Of a stretch of 64,000 nt of DNA, positions 8,046-16,807 are shown one piece after another; the first letter of the stretch is position 1, and the number at the start of each line of letters is the position of its first letter. The position numbers and the translations under genes were made by a program. The notes under the pieces are model-generated. The model was not told the origin of the DNA. It did not search any database and saw only the letters and a program-made list of their open reading frames with translations. The stretch comes from Actinokineospora terrae (lineage in GTDB: Bacteria; Actinomycetota; Actinomycetes; Mycobacteriales; Pseudonocardiaceae): positions 186,001-250,000 of the forward strand of contig NZ_FOGI01000006.1 of NCBI RefSeq assembly GCF_900111175.1, read 5' to 3'.

Positions 8046-10139
8046 TTAGGTGGAGAGCTTGCGCTCCAAGGTGTCTGTGTCCGGGTCGGCGAGCTTCTCC
8101 AGGAGGAGTAGCGCGGCCTCCCAGTGTTCCCTTGCGCTGTTTGGCTTACCGAGACGGGATAGGGCGTCGCCCAGGGCGTCGTGGGCGCGGGCTTCGGTGT
8201 GCCAGTCGTCGAGGGCTTCGGCCAGGGGGAGGGCCTGGGTCGCGTACTCGAGGGCGCGGGTGGGGTCGTTCTTGCTGTTGTGGATAACGCTCATGGCCGC
8301 GTAGACGATGGCTATGTTGCGCTGGTCGCCCTGTTGCCTGCGGATCTCCAGCGAACGCTCCAGGTTGGCCAGGGCGGCGTCGTGGTCGCCGAGGCTGTGC
8401 TGGGCCTCGCCGAGCAGGCGCAGCGCGGTGGCCTCGCCGAACGCGTCGCCCTCCGCGACGTGCATCGCCAGTGCCTCGGTGAGTGTGGCCACGGCCGAGG
8501 TCACGTCACCCAGCCGGTGCTGGACGTCGCCGGTGTCGCGGAGCGCCCACGCCTCCGCCCACCCCTCGCCCAGTTCCCGCCATCCGGCCCGCGCCAGCTC
8601 GAAGTGCTCCAGGGCGGTCGCGTAGTCGCGCAGGCCTCTATACGCGAGCGCGATGCTCGTGTGCAGCCAGGCCAACGCTGCCCGCTCACCGCAGGCCCTG
8701 GCCGCGCGCAACGCCACCAGGTGCGTGTCCACCCAGTCGTTGAACGGGCGGCGGGCCAGGAAGGCACCGAACATCGCCACCGGCAACTGCCACGCCAGCG
8801 CCAGCTCGCCCGCACGCTCGGCTTGCGTCACCGATGCCACCAGGTTCGCCCGCTCCAGGTCGCACCAGTGCAGCGCGTCAGCCCTGTCCGTGAAGGTCGG
8901 TAGCGGAGCAGGCGTCTCGGCAAGATCCAGCGCGATGCGGGTGAAGCTCGGCGTGAACATCCTCGCCGCCGCGTCGGCCGCATGGGTGTACCAAGTGAGC
9001 AGACGCCGCAACGCCTCTCCGCGTTCGGAGTCATCGCTAGCCCGTTCAGCCGCGTAGACCCTAAGTAGATCGTGGAACCGATAGCGCCTAGGTGTGTCCT
9101 CGCGCAGGAGGTGTGCGTTGACCAACGTCTCTAGTAGCCGTCGGGTCGCCGTGGGCGTGAGCGCTGCCAACGCGGAGACCGCGTCTAGGCCGATGTCGGC
9201 ACCGGGAACCACTCCGAGGAGGCGGAACAATCTGGCCGCGTCGGCAGGCAGTGTTCGGTAGGACAAGGAGAACACCACGCGTACGGCGGCGGAAGGGTCC
9301 TCATCGTCGGTTAGCGCGTCCAGCCGCTCTTGGTGCAGTTCCCGCGCGAACTCGGCCAGACTCAACGACTCGCTCGCGGCAAGCCTGCCGCCCACGATGC
9401 GCAGCGCAAGAGGGAGGTAACCGCAGTCGCGGGCCAACTCCGCTGCCGCGTCCGGTTCGGCCGCGATCCGGCTCTCGCCCACGATCCTGGCCAACACCTC
9501 GACCGCCCGCACTGGGGGCAGCACGTCCAACGCCATCCGCTGGGCCCCTTCCCTGGTCGCCAACCCGGTCAGTCTACTGCGGCTGGTGATCAGCACGCGG
9601 CACGAAGACGAGCCGGGCAGCAGCGGTCGGACCTGCTGCGGGGTGGCGGCGTTGTCCAACAGGATGAGGATCCGCTTGCCGTGCACCAAGGATCGGTACA
9701 ACGCCGCGCGCGGCTCGGTGCCCACCGGGATGCGCTCGCCCGGTATGTCCAACGACCGCAGGATCTGTTCCAGCGCGTCTTCCGCTGTCACGGCTTCATC
9801 GGCGTGGTAGCCGCGAAGGTCTAGATAGAGGTCGCCATCGGGAAAGCTGTCACGGACCTGGTGCGCCCAATGCGTTGCCAGAGAGGTCTTACCGACGCCA
9901 CCGATTCCCACGATCATCGTTGGTGCTACCGGCGTAGTGGTCTCCAACCAGTTCCCCAGTGACTTCAGGTACTTCTCTCGGTCGTTGAAGTGCGCGGTGT
10001 CGGCGGGCAGTTGGCGGGGGACAGGTAACGCTGACTGTGCAGTGGTGAAGTGAACGCCACCTAGGATCGTGTGCGCCTGCACCGCGTTCGACGACGTCGC
10101 CGTCAACTGGTTGCGCGTACTGTCGTCGGCCACGGGCAC
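8046..10139 (-). CDS. NB-ARC/TPR STAND-type regulator, AfsR-like without the DNA-binding domain
   Basis: A 697-residue STAND protein. The N-terminus has a short VQAHTILGGVHF stretch common before NB-ARC domains in actinomycetes. The NTPase domain shows Walker A GIGGVGKTS (about 78-86), Walker B RILILLDNA, the sensor VLITSRSRL and the GxP-type CGYLPLALRIVGG. A winged-helix region follows (YRFHDLLRVYAAER). The C-terminal third consists of TPR-like repeats (ALEHFELARAGWRELGE, ALANLERSLEIRRQQGD). Unlike AfsR/SARP proteins it has no N-terminal OmpR-like DNA-binding domain. It is divergent from the lanthipeptide synthetase, so a role as switch or sensor for that locus is possible but unproven. Confidence 0.85.
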   Translation of the reverse strand: MPVADDSTRNQLTATSSNAVQAHTILGGVHFTTAQSALPVPRQLPADTAHFNDREKYLKSLGNWLETTTPVAPTMIVGIGGVGKTSLATHWAHQVRDSFPDGDLYLDLRGYHADEAVTAEDALEQILRSLDIPGERIPVGTEPRAALYRSLVHGKRILILLDNAATPQQVRPLLPGSSSCRVLITSRSRLTGLATREGAQRMALDVLPPVRAVEVLARIVGESRIAAEPDAAAELARDCGYLPLALRIVGGRLAASESLSLAEFARELHQERLDALTDDEDPSAAVRVVFSLSYRTLPADAARLFRLLGVVPGADIGLDAVSALAALTPTATRRLLETLVNAHLLREDTPRRYRFHDLLRVYAAERASDDSERGEALRRLLTWYTHAADAAARMFTPSFTRIALDLAETPAPLPTFTDRADALHWCDLERANLVASVTQAERAGELALAWQLPVAMFGAFLARRPFNDWVDTHLVALRAARACGERAALAWLHTSIALAYRGLRDYATALEHFELARAGWRELGEGWAEAWALRDTGDVQHRLGDVTSAVATLTEALAMHVAEGDAFGEATALRLLGEAQHSLGDHDAALANLERSLEIRRQQGDQRNIAIVYAAMSVIHNSKNDPTRALEYATQALPLAEALDDWHTEARAHDALGDALSRLGKPNSAREHWEAALLLLEKLADPDTDTLERKLST

Positions 10140-10200
10140 GTCCTCGCCGGGTGATCAACAGGATCGAAGTGGCGGCCACTGTACTGGCCCCGCTCCGGCG

Positions 10201-10268
10201 CGGTGACCGGAATCCGGTGACCGGGCCGGAATTCGCCACGCCGACAGGGCGATGACCTGACAGGGCGA
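10201..10268. repeat. Two pairs of short direct repeats in the NB-ARC/lanL divergent region
   Basis: CGGTGACCGG occurs at 10201-10210 and 10215-10224 (period 14). GACAGGGCGA occurs at 10243-10252 and 10259-10268 (period 16). A further inverted GGTGACCG-like copy lies near 10291. They sit between the two divergent start codons and could be regulator sites. Confidence 0.45.
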
Positions 10269-10433
10269 CGGCGGCCGTCCACGCTCACCGGCGGTCACCC
10301 GACACACGCCGAACGATGGAATTCGTTGCATCCGAAGTGTTCCCCCACTGTGAACCGCTTGTTTCACGGCGATGAACGGCGTCTAGTTGCGGACGGGCCC
10401 CGATCGGGGCCGACACCCTGGGGATGGTTTCCG

Positions 10434-13337
10434 ATGACGCTCGAAGACGCCGACCTGCTCGCCGACTGCGCCGCCGCGGTGCTCGACCGGCACCAGCCGC
10501 GCACCTGGCGGCACGCCGTCGACGACCGGTGGCACTACGTGCTGCCCGACGACCACAGATCCCGGGAACAGGGCTGGAAGCTGCACGTCCCGGCCACCCC
10601 GCTGTCGGCCTGCCTCGTGCTGTCCCGCTCGGTGGAGGTGCTCGCCCGGCACCGGTGCGCGTTCAAGTTCGCCGTCACCATGCGCCGCTTGCACGAACTC
10701 GTCGGCCCCAACGCCGACCGCAAGGCCGCGGGCAAGTTCGTCACCGCGTACCCCGATGACGACGACCACGCGCGCGTTGTCGCGGAAGCCTTGCACCGCG
10801 CGACGCTAGGCCTACCGGGGCAGTGGATCCTCACCGACCGCCGTTATCGCCAACACTCGCAGGTGTTCTACCGCTACGGCGGATTCACCCCACCGACAGT
10901 GCTGACCGACGACGGTGAGTACCGCGCGATGCTGCGCGCACCGGACGGATCGGTTGTACCGGACAAGCGCGCGGTGGGTCAGGTAGCGCCATCGTGGGCC
11001 GTCGACCCGTTCCAGGACGATGTCACACCGTCCACAGTGGCCGAATCGGTGCTCGTCGGCGGTAGGTTCACCGTGCGCTCCGCCATCCGGCAGAACAACC
11101 GCGGCGGCGTGTACCTCGCCGAGGACGCGGACGGCACCCGCCTGGTGCTCAAGCGCTTCCGCGAGCACACCGGGGCCGGGGTCGACGGCACCGATTCGCG
11201 GACCCGCGCCCGCGCCGAGGCCCGGCTGCTGTCGATCCTCGGGCCGAGCGGGTCCTCGCCGGGGTTCCTCGACATCTTCACCTCCGGCACGGACATCTTC
11301 GTCGCCCAGCAGTGGGTCGACGGCGTGCCGCTGCGCCGGTTCGTCGCCAGGGAACTGCGCCCGCGCGGCACCGCGCTCGCCCTGGACACCGACCTGGCGC
11401 TCGACCTGACCCGCCGGCTGGTCGACCTGCTCGGCGAGGTGCACGCCGCCGGGTACGTCCTCGGCGACCTGACCCCGAACAACGTGCTGGTCACCGCGGA
11501 CCGGCGGCTCGTCCTGATCGACCTGGAGTCCGCGCTGCGCCCGACCGACGTCGCCGCCCGGCTGCTGACACCGGGCTACGCGGCGCCGGAGGACGAGGGC
11601 CGGTCCCGGATGATCGCCGCCGACCCGGACCAGGCCACCGACCTCTACAGCCTCGGGGCCACGCTGTTCTACCTGGTCTCCGGCGCCCACCCGCCCGCGT
11701 CGCAGGGCACCCGGCTGCGGGAGATGGTCCGGCTGATGGCACGCCGCAACCCGGTCGCGGCCCGGCTGGGCTCGGTCGTCACCGGCCTGCTGGCACCGGA
11801 ACCCGCCGCCCGACCCAGCCTCGCCGAGGTGCGGACCGCCCTGGCCGAGCCCGCCCCGGTCGACGCGGCGGTGGACGTGGCGGGGGTGGGCGAGCTGGTC
11901 GACGAGATGCTGGCCGACATCGTCGGCACCGCGACCCCCGAGCGGGGCTGGCTGTGGCGCAACTCCGAGACCGCCTCGCGGTACGACCCGTGCTCGGTCC
12001 ACGTCGGCGCGCCCGGGGTGCTGCTGGTGTTGAGCCAGGCCGCGCGGGCGGGGCACGCGGAGGTGCTCGACACCGTCGACCTGGCCGCCAGGTGGACCAT
12101 GCGCAGGCTGGGGGACGAGCCGAGGGTCCTGCCCGGGCTGATGTTCGGGCGGGCCGGCACCGCGGTCAGCCTCTACGAGGCCGGTGCGCTGCTCGGCGCG
12201 GACGACATCAGCGCGGCCGGGTTGAGCCTGGCGCGGACCCTGCCGACCGAGTGGCACGTGCCGGACGTGTTCCACGGTGTCGCGGGCGCCGGGCTGGCCC
12301 TGGTGCGGCTGTGGCGGCACACCGGCGACGACGAGCTCCTCGTCCGCGCCCGGCGGTGCGCGGACGCGCTGCTGGCCGGCGCCGAGGAAGGTCCACAGTG
12401 GACAGCGAAGGGGGACTTCCTGCTCGCGGGCACCACGCACTGGGGGTTCGCGCACGGTGTCGCAGGCATCGCCACGTTCCTGCTCGACATCGCCGCGGCC
12501 ACCGGCGACGGCCGGTACCTGGCCATGGTCGGCCAGGCGGCCGAGGCGCTGGCCGGGGCCGCCATCCTCGACGGCGACGCCGCGTTCTGGCCCAGCGGCG
12601 AGGACGACAGCCAGGCCGATACCGTCCGGCTGACCGGCTTCTGCAGCGGCGCGACCGGCGTGGGCACCTTCCTGCTCCGGCTGCACCAGCTCACCGGCCA
12701 CCCCGCCGCCCGCGCCCTCGCCGAGGCCGCCGCCACCGCCGTCCACCACGGCGCCTGGACCGCCCCGCCCCTGTGGTGCCACGGCCTGGCCACCGACGGC
12801 GACTTCCTCCTCGACTGCGCCACCCTGTCCGCCATCGACCCGGCCACCTCGGCCGCGTCCCGCTCCCACGGGACCGGCGCCACCCACACCGCGCCGACCG
12901 GCACATCCGCGCGCCCTGCCGCGTCCTCCCACGGCACTGACCGGCCCGCCGATCGAGGCGTCGCCCACTCCACCGCGCCCCACGGCTCGGCGCTCGACCC
13001 CGCCACTCGTGCCACCGCCGCGACGAGCTTGCCCACCCAACGAGCCACCGCGCCGCTCGACCCGGCTTCTCGCGCCGCCACCGCCACGACCCCGCGTCGC
13101 GGCACCTCGGCGGACCCGGCCACCCGCTACCGGACCTGGGCCGAGGACACCGCCCAGGTCATCGCCGCCCGCGCGGTCCGCCGCCGCGGCCGCCTGCTCA
13201 CCCCCGACGACACCGGCGACGTCGTCGCCTCCTTCGCCAACGGCTACGCGGGCACCCTGTCCTTCCTGCTCCGCCTCCACCACGGCGGTGCTCGCCCACT
13301 CCTGCCCAGCTACGCCAGGGACTCCGTCCTGGCCTGA
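10434..13337 (+). CDS. lanL: Class IV lanthipeptide synthetase (LanL): lyase-like, kinase and zinc cyclase domains
   Basis: A 967-residue enzyme that should phosphorylate and eliminate Ser/Thr of a precursor and then form thioether rings. The N-terminal lyase-like region spans about 1-190 (with SQVFYRYGGFTPPT). A Ser/Thr-kinase-like domain follows, about 205-470, with the ATP Lys in LVLKRF, the catalytic loop GDLTPNN near 344-350 and LIDLESAL near 361. A LanC-like cyclase spans about 490-967 with HGVAG repeats. The zinc ligands are present: Cys about 737 (GFCSGATGVG) and Cys-His about 782-783 (LWCHG). These ligands separate class IV from class III, which lacks them. An Ala/Thr/Pro-rich insert of about 95 residues (about 800-895) follows the CHG motif. 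The ATG at 10434 is preferred; TTG at 10326 would add 36 residues. The precursor gene lies 23 bases downstream. Confidence 0.88.
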   Translation: MTLEDADLLADCAAAVLDRHQPRTWRHAVDDRWHYVLPDDHRSREQGWKLHVPATPLSACLVLSRSVEVLARHRCAFKFAVTMRRLHELVGPNADRKAAGKFVTAYPDDDDHARVVAEALHRATLGLPGQWILTDRRYRQHSQVFYRYGGFTPPTVLTDDGEYRAMLRAPDGSVVPDKRAVGQVAPSWAVDPFQDDVTPSTVAESVLVGGRFTVRSAIRQNNRGGVYLAEDADGTRLVLKRFREHTGAGVDGTDSRTRARAEARLLSILGPSGSSPGFLDIFTSGTDIFVAQQWVDGVPLRRFVARELRPRGTALALDTDLALDLTRRLVDLLGEVHAAGYVLGDLTPNNVLVTADRRLVLIDLESALRPTDVAARLLTPGYAAPEDEGRSRMIAADPDQATDLYSLGATLFYLVSGAHPPASQGTRLREMVRLMARRNPVAARLGSVVTGLLAPEPAARPSLAEVRTALAEPAPVDAAVDVAGVGELVDEMLADIVGTATPERGWLWRNSETASRYDPCSVHVGAPGVLLVLSQAARAGHAEVLDTVDLAARWTMRRLGDEPRVLPGLMFGRAGTAVSLYEAGALLGADDISAAGLSLARTLPTEWHVPDVFHGVAGAGLALVRLWRHTGDDELLVRARRCADALLAGAEEGPQWTAKGDFLLAGTTHWGFAHGVAGIATFLLDIAAATGDGRYLAMVGQAAEALAGAAILDGDAAFWPSGEDDSQADTVRLTGFCSGATGVGTFLLRLHQLTGHPAARALAEAAATAVHHGAWTAPPLWCHGLATDGDFLLDCATLSAIDPATSAASRSHGTGATHTAPTGTSARPAASSHGTDRPADRGVAHSTAPHGSALDPATRATAATSLPTQRATAPLDPASRAATATTPRRGTSADPATRYRTWAEDTAQVIAARAVRRRGRLLTPDDTGDVVASFANGYAGTLSFLLRLHHGGARPLLPSYARDSVLA

Positions 13338-13360
13338 CCCCGTGAAAGGAGGAACCCCCG

Positions 13361-13495
13361 ATGGAACTGACCGTGAACCAACTGGACCTGCTCCCCGCGA
13401 CGGAGCAGACCGGCGACGAGCCCCAGCTGCTCTCCAGCTGCTGCAGCCACTGCTTCTCGTCACTGATGCTCGTCACGAACGGCTGTGAGTGGTGA
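13361..13495 (+). CDS. lanA: Lanthipeptide precursor peptide, 44 residues
   Basis: A short gene with an excellent ribosome binding site (AAAGGAGGA, seven bases before ATG), directly behind the synthetase. The leader MELTVNQLDLLPATEQTGD carries an LxLL-type helix (LDLL) like the leader motif of class III/IV precursors, and is acidic with no Cys. The probable core is residues 25-44, SSCCSHCFSSLMLVTNGCEW, with five Ser, one Thr and four Cys, so up to four thioether rings are possible. The Cys-rich core and the terminal Trp make chance coding unlikely. No transporter or peptidase gene is adjacent. The exact cleavage point is inferred. Confidence 0.85.
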   Translation: MELTVNQLDLLPATEQTGDEPQLLSSCCSHCFSSLMLVTNGCEW

Positions 13496-13500
13496 TCCCC

Positions 13501-13533
13501 CGGTGGCCGTGTCCCCTCCGGACACGGCCACCG
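13501..13533 (+). terminator. Perfect 14-bp hairpin terminator after the precursor gene
   Basis: CGGTGGCCGTGTCC at 13501-13514 pairs with 13520-13533 around a five-base loop, six bases after the precursor stop codon. It also lies at the 3' end of the convergent NACHT gene and probably serves both. Confidence 0.85.
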
Positions 13534-13536
13534 CCG

Positions 13537-16500
13537 TCACCCCAGCGCAGCGAACTCCCACCGCCCGCCGGTCCGGATGCCCTTGCTCAGCCGCAGACCG
13601 GGCTCACCCGCCAGCGCCCGGGTGAGATCGTGCGCGCGCCGAGTGGCCGGGACGTCACAGCGGCACGCCACGTCGGGCGCCTGGGCCAGGTAGGCCACGT
13701 CGCCGTCCTCGACCGCCGGGAGGTCGCCGACCGACTCGGGATCCCCGCCGCCGACGACGACCGTCGGCCGTTGCCGACCGCACCCGGGCTCCAGCGGCGG
13801 CAGTGCCGTCGAGGTCCTGATCAGCACCCGGGGCGCGGTGCCGTCGCAGCCGAAGGTGAGGGTCCACGGATCCACCAGGTCCGGCCGATCCCCGGCCAGC
13901 ACCGCGCGCAGGCGCAGGAGTTGGACCTGGCTGGCGGCGTACCGCTCGTCGCCACCGCCGGCGTGCACGATCACGGCCGACGTCCCCGGCAGATCCTCGG
14001 GGAGGGGAGTGGTCCACGTGCTGGTCAGGTCTACGACGCCGAGCAGCGGCGCCCCCTCTCGTCGCGCGGCGACCGCGACGCGGGCCGCCGCGGTGTACTG
14101 GGCGTCGGGCAACTCGTTCGGGTAGCCGACGAGCACGACCCGCACCGGACGGGTGGGCGGGGCCTGCTCCTGGGCCTCGGCCACCCCGAGCAGTCCCGCC
14201 GACAGTTCCCGCCACGAGCCGCCATCGCCCGTGCGCAGCGAACCGATGACGCCGACGACCCCGCCGCCACCCAGGTCCCGCGCGCGGCGGTTGCCCGCGA
14301 TCAGCCGGTCGACCACCTCGTGGTCGGCAGGCAGTCCGTACCACTGCGATTCCGGGACGACACCGATGCACGTGGAACCTGCGTCAGTGCTAGCGCGAAC
14401 CTTCGAGACATCGCCGCCTAGCCGCAAGAGGGGTTCGCAGCGCAGGTAGTTGTAGGTCCCGATTGTCAGCACCGTGCCAGCGACAAGCGCGAAGATGGAA
14501 GCGAAAACGACAACTTTCCTCCGCTGCGGCGACATTGCCCTGCCGGCCCCGCGGCGCTCAGTAGGCCCACCTTGCAGCCGTTCTTGTAGTCGCACATGCC
14601 GGAACTGGTAGACGCCGCCGGACTGGCGCAAGAGACCCAGGTTGCGCGCCTCGGCGAGAAAACGCATCAACCGCAAGGGCGTCTTACGCCGCACGGCGAG
14701 GACAAGTCGGGTGACAGCGAAGCGCGGCCACGCCCTCGTCAACGTCACCAGTACCGCGACCGCGACCGCCATGACCACCACCGCCGTGGTCGGGTCGACG
14801 GAGGAGTGGTGCTGCTCGGCCAACAGCACCCCGTTCTCGGGCTCGATGCCCGACAGCGCCCCGCCGTACACGGTCTCGAGGACGACGCCCAGCCGTAGCG
14901 CCGGAACCGAGACCAGCACCGCCACCGCGGTGGCGACGACACCGCCCACGAGCACCGATCTGCGGTCCTGCCGCAGCAACTCCATGGGGCTCGACCGCGC
15001 CGACCGCCGCGGCAACGCGTTGACGGCCTGGTGCACGCCGAACGCGGTGCCCGCAACCACCGCCACGACCGCCGCCGCCAGGAGATCGGCCAGGTCCGCC
15101 GCTCGGTAGGTCAGCGAGCCGTACTCCAGGTAGCTCAAGATCAGACGGCCGAGCAGCAGCGGCACCGCCGGGACGGCCACGAACGCGGCTCCCGTCCGAA
15201 AGCCCGCGCGGAAGCGCGGACCCCACCCCTGCGGCGAGAAGGCCACCCGCCCGGGGACTCGGTGGGCCGCGCCGTACCAGAGGGCAGTGGCCAGCACGGC
15301 GATGACCATGCCCGCGCGCAGTGGCAGGTCCTGCGACAGCGCGCCCGCCTCGGACTGCAACACGCCGATGCCGACCCCGATCGAGAGCAACACCGACACG
15401 CACAGGCCGATACCGAGCCCGATCACCGGCGCGGCCCACGGCGACAGGAGCCGATCGCTTATCCGCCACCACGCCAGGTCGCGCCTGCGGTAGCGGTGCA
15501 TGTAGCGGGCTAGGAACTCCAGCGACCGCTTAGCACGCGCGGACCTTCTAGCCGCCGCCTCCGCCCGTGTGCCCGGGGTCGCGTAGGTGGCGTCGACGAG
15601 GTGGTCGACCAAGAAGTCCTCGACCGCGTGCCTGCTGGGGAACCGGTCGCGGTCGAGCAGGTCAATAGGGTCGGCGTCCAGCCGCTGGAACACCGTGCGC
15701 GCCAACGACACCATCAGCGGCGTGGACAGCGCGAGCGCGACATCCCCGCCTGGGTCGTGGCCCACCGCGGCGAACACGGGTGCCCAGTCGGCCGTGGACG
15801 CCTCCCGCAGGTACGCCGACGCGTCCTCGGGGGCCACCGGCAGCACGCGTGTGACCACCGCTGCGCGCAGCCCGGGGGACCCGTCCCCGATCACCTCGGC
15901 GTACTCGGCGGCCCGGCAGGTCACCACGATCGGGCGGTCCCGGCCGAGCGCGGTGTCGATGCCGCGGACCGCCGCCCGCCGGTCGGCCTCGGGGACCTCG
16001 TCGAGGCCGTCGAGCACCAGGCGGACCTTGCCGTGGTCGAGGAGCCTGCGCGGGATCTCCTCGCGGCCGTTGTAGTACGCGGTGGCCACGGTGCGCGCCG
16101 ACCAGTCGTCCAGCGACTCCTCGACCGGGTCCCACGACGAGGCCGCGAGCAGCACCGGCACCGGGTCGCCCGGCGCGCGGTCGGCCAGCAACCCCAGGGT
16201 CAGCACGATCGCCAGGACCGTCTTGCCCGAGCCCGGCTCGCCGAGCACCAGCATCCGACCGGAGCCGATGCCCGAGTAGCCGCGGGCGACCCGGGCGGCG
16301 ACCTCGTCGAACGGGCCGTCCACCCGGCCGGTCAGCCACTCGCTCGACCACGCCACCGGGAGCACGTGCGGGTCCCGCAGCCGCCGCGCGGTCGCCTCCT
16401 CCGCCCACTCGTCGGCGACGGTGCCCGCCAGGTCGTCGGCGAGGCTGTCGATGTCGCGGTGCCGGTGCTCGCGGGGCTCGGTGGCGCCGATGATCCCCAC

Positions 16501-16650
16501 CGCGAGCCCTACCGCGGCGAAGACCATCGCGGTGACGCTGGCGATCCGGTCGTTGGTGTCGAGGTCGTTGCCCGCCATCCACGCCGCCACCGCGGCGCAG
16601 AGCAGGACCAGGGCTCCCAGCAGGACAACACGTGTGGTCCGCGGCTGCAC
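13537..16650 (-). CDS. Membrane-anchored NACHT-domain STAND ATPase with extracytoplasmic C-terminal domain
   Basis: A 1037-residue protein. Two N-terminal helices (about 7-25 and 37-56) precede a NACHT ATPase with Walker A GEPGSGKT (137-144), Walker B LVLDGLDE (211-218) and the sensor IVVTCRAAEY. A middle region of several membrane helices follows (about 400-600, for example APVIGLGIGLCVSVLLSIGV). A further helix near 715-735 leads into a C-terminal part of about 290 residues, predicted outside the cytoplasm, with paired Cys and an alpha/beta pattern (PVRVVLVGYPNEL, TSAVIVHAGGGDE) that could be a periplasmic-binding-protein-like fold. The GTG start has GGGGAGG upstream. It converges on the lanthipeptide operon. 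NACHT proteins often act in signalling or phage defence, but no role can be assigned here. Confidence 0.8.
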   Translation of the reverse strand: MQPRTTRVVLLGALVLLCAAVAAWMAGNDLDTNDRIASVTAMVFAAVGLAVGIIGATEPREHRHRDIDSLADDLAGTVADEWAEEATARRLRDPHVLPVAWSSEWLTGRVDGPFDEVAARVARGYSGIGSGRMLVLGEPGSGKTVLAIVLTLGLLADRAPGDPVPVLLAASSWDPVEESLDDWSARTVATAYYNGREEIPRRLLDHGKVRLVLDGLDEVPEADRRAAVRGIDTALGRDRPIVVTCRAAEYAEVIGDGSPGLRAAVVTRVLPVAPEDASAYLREASTADWAPVFAAVGHDPGGDVALALSTPLMVSLARTVFQRLDADPIDLLDRDRFPSRHAVEDFLVDHLVDATYATPGTRAEAAARRSARAKRSLEFLARYMHRYRRRDLAWWRISDRLLSPWAAPVIGLGIGLCVSVLLSIGVGIGVLQSEAGALSQDLPLRAGMVIAVLATALWYGAAHRVPGRVAFSPQGWGPRFRAGFRTGAAFVAVPAVPLLLGRLILSYLEYGSLTYRAADLADLLAAAVVAVVAGTAFGVHQAVNALPRRSARSSPMELLRQDRRSVLVGGVVATAVAVLVSVPALRLGVVLETVYGGALSGIEPENGVLLAEQHHSSVDPTTAVVVMAVAVAVLVTLTRAWPRFAVTRLVLAVRRKTPLRLMRFLAEARNLGLLRQSGGVYQFRHVRLQERLQGGPTERRGAGRAMSPQRRKVVVFASIFALVAGTVLTIGTYNYLRCEPLLRLGGDVSKVRASTDAGSTCIGVVPESQWYGLPADHEVVDRLIAGNRRARDLGGGGVVGVIGSLRTGDGGSWRELSAGLLGVAEAQEQAPPTRPVRVVLVGYPNELPDAQYTAAARVAVAARREGAPLLGVVDLTSTWTTPLPEDLPGTSAVIVHAGGGDERYAASQVQLLRLRAVLAGDRPDLVDPWTLTFGCDGTAPRVLIRTSTALPPLEPGCGRQRPTVVVGGGDPESVGDLPAVEDGDVAYLAQAPDVACRCDVPATRRAHDLTRALAGEPGLRLSKGIRTGGRWEFAALG

Positions 16651-16807
16651 GGTCCGCCTCCCCGAGATCTAGGACCGCAACGTCCTACCGCACCGCGCAC
16701 CGGCGGCCCGGGCCAGGGGGTGTGACCGGGGTCATCGGCCTTCGAGAAATAGTCAAGCTCTCAATCAAGTTGAGCGGGAGGTGTCGACGATCGAAGGGGT
16801 GTCAGTG

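Noticed and set aside
10326..10433. TTG-initiated 36-residue extension of the lanthipeptide synthetase
   Set aside because: No ribosome binding site is seen at 10326, and the extra residues look non-coding. It cannot be fully excluded.
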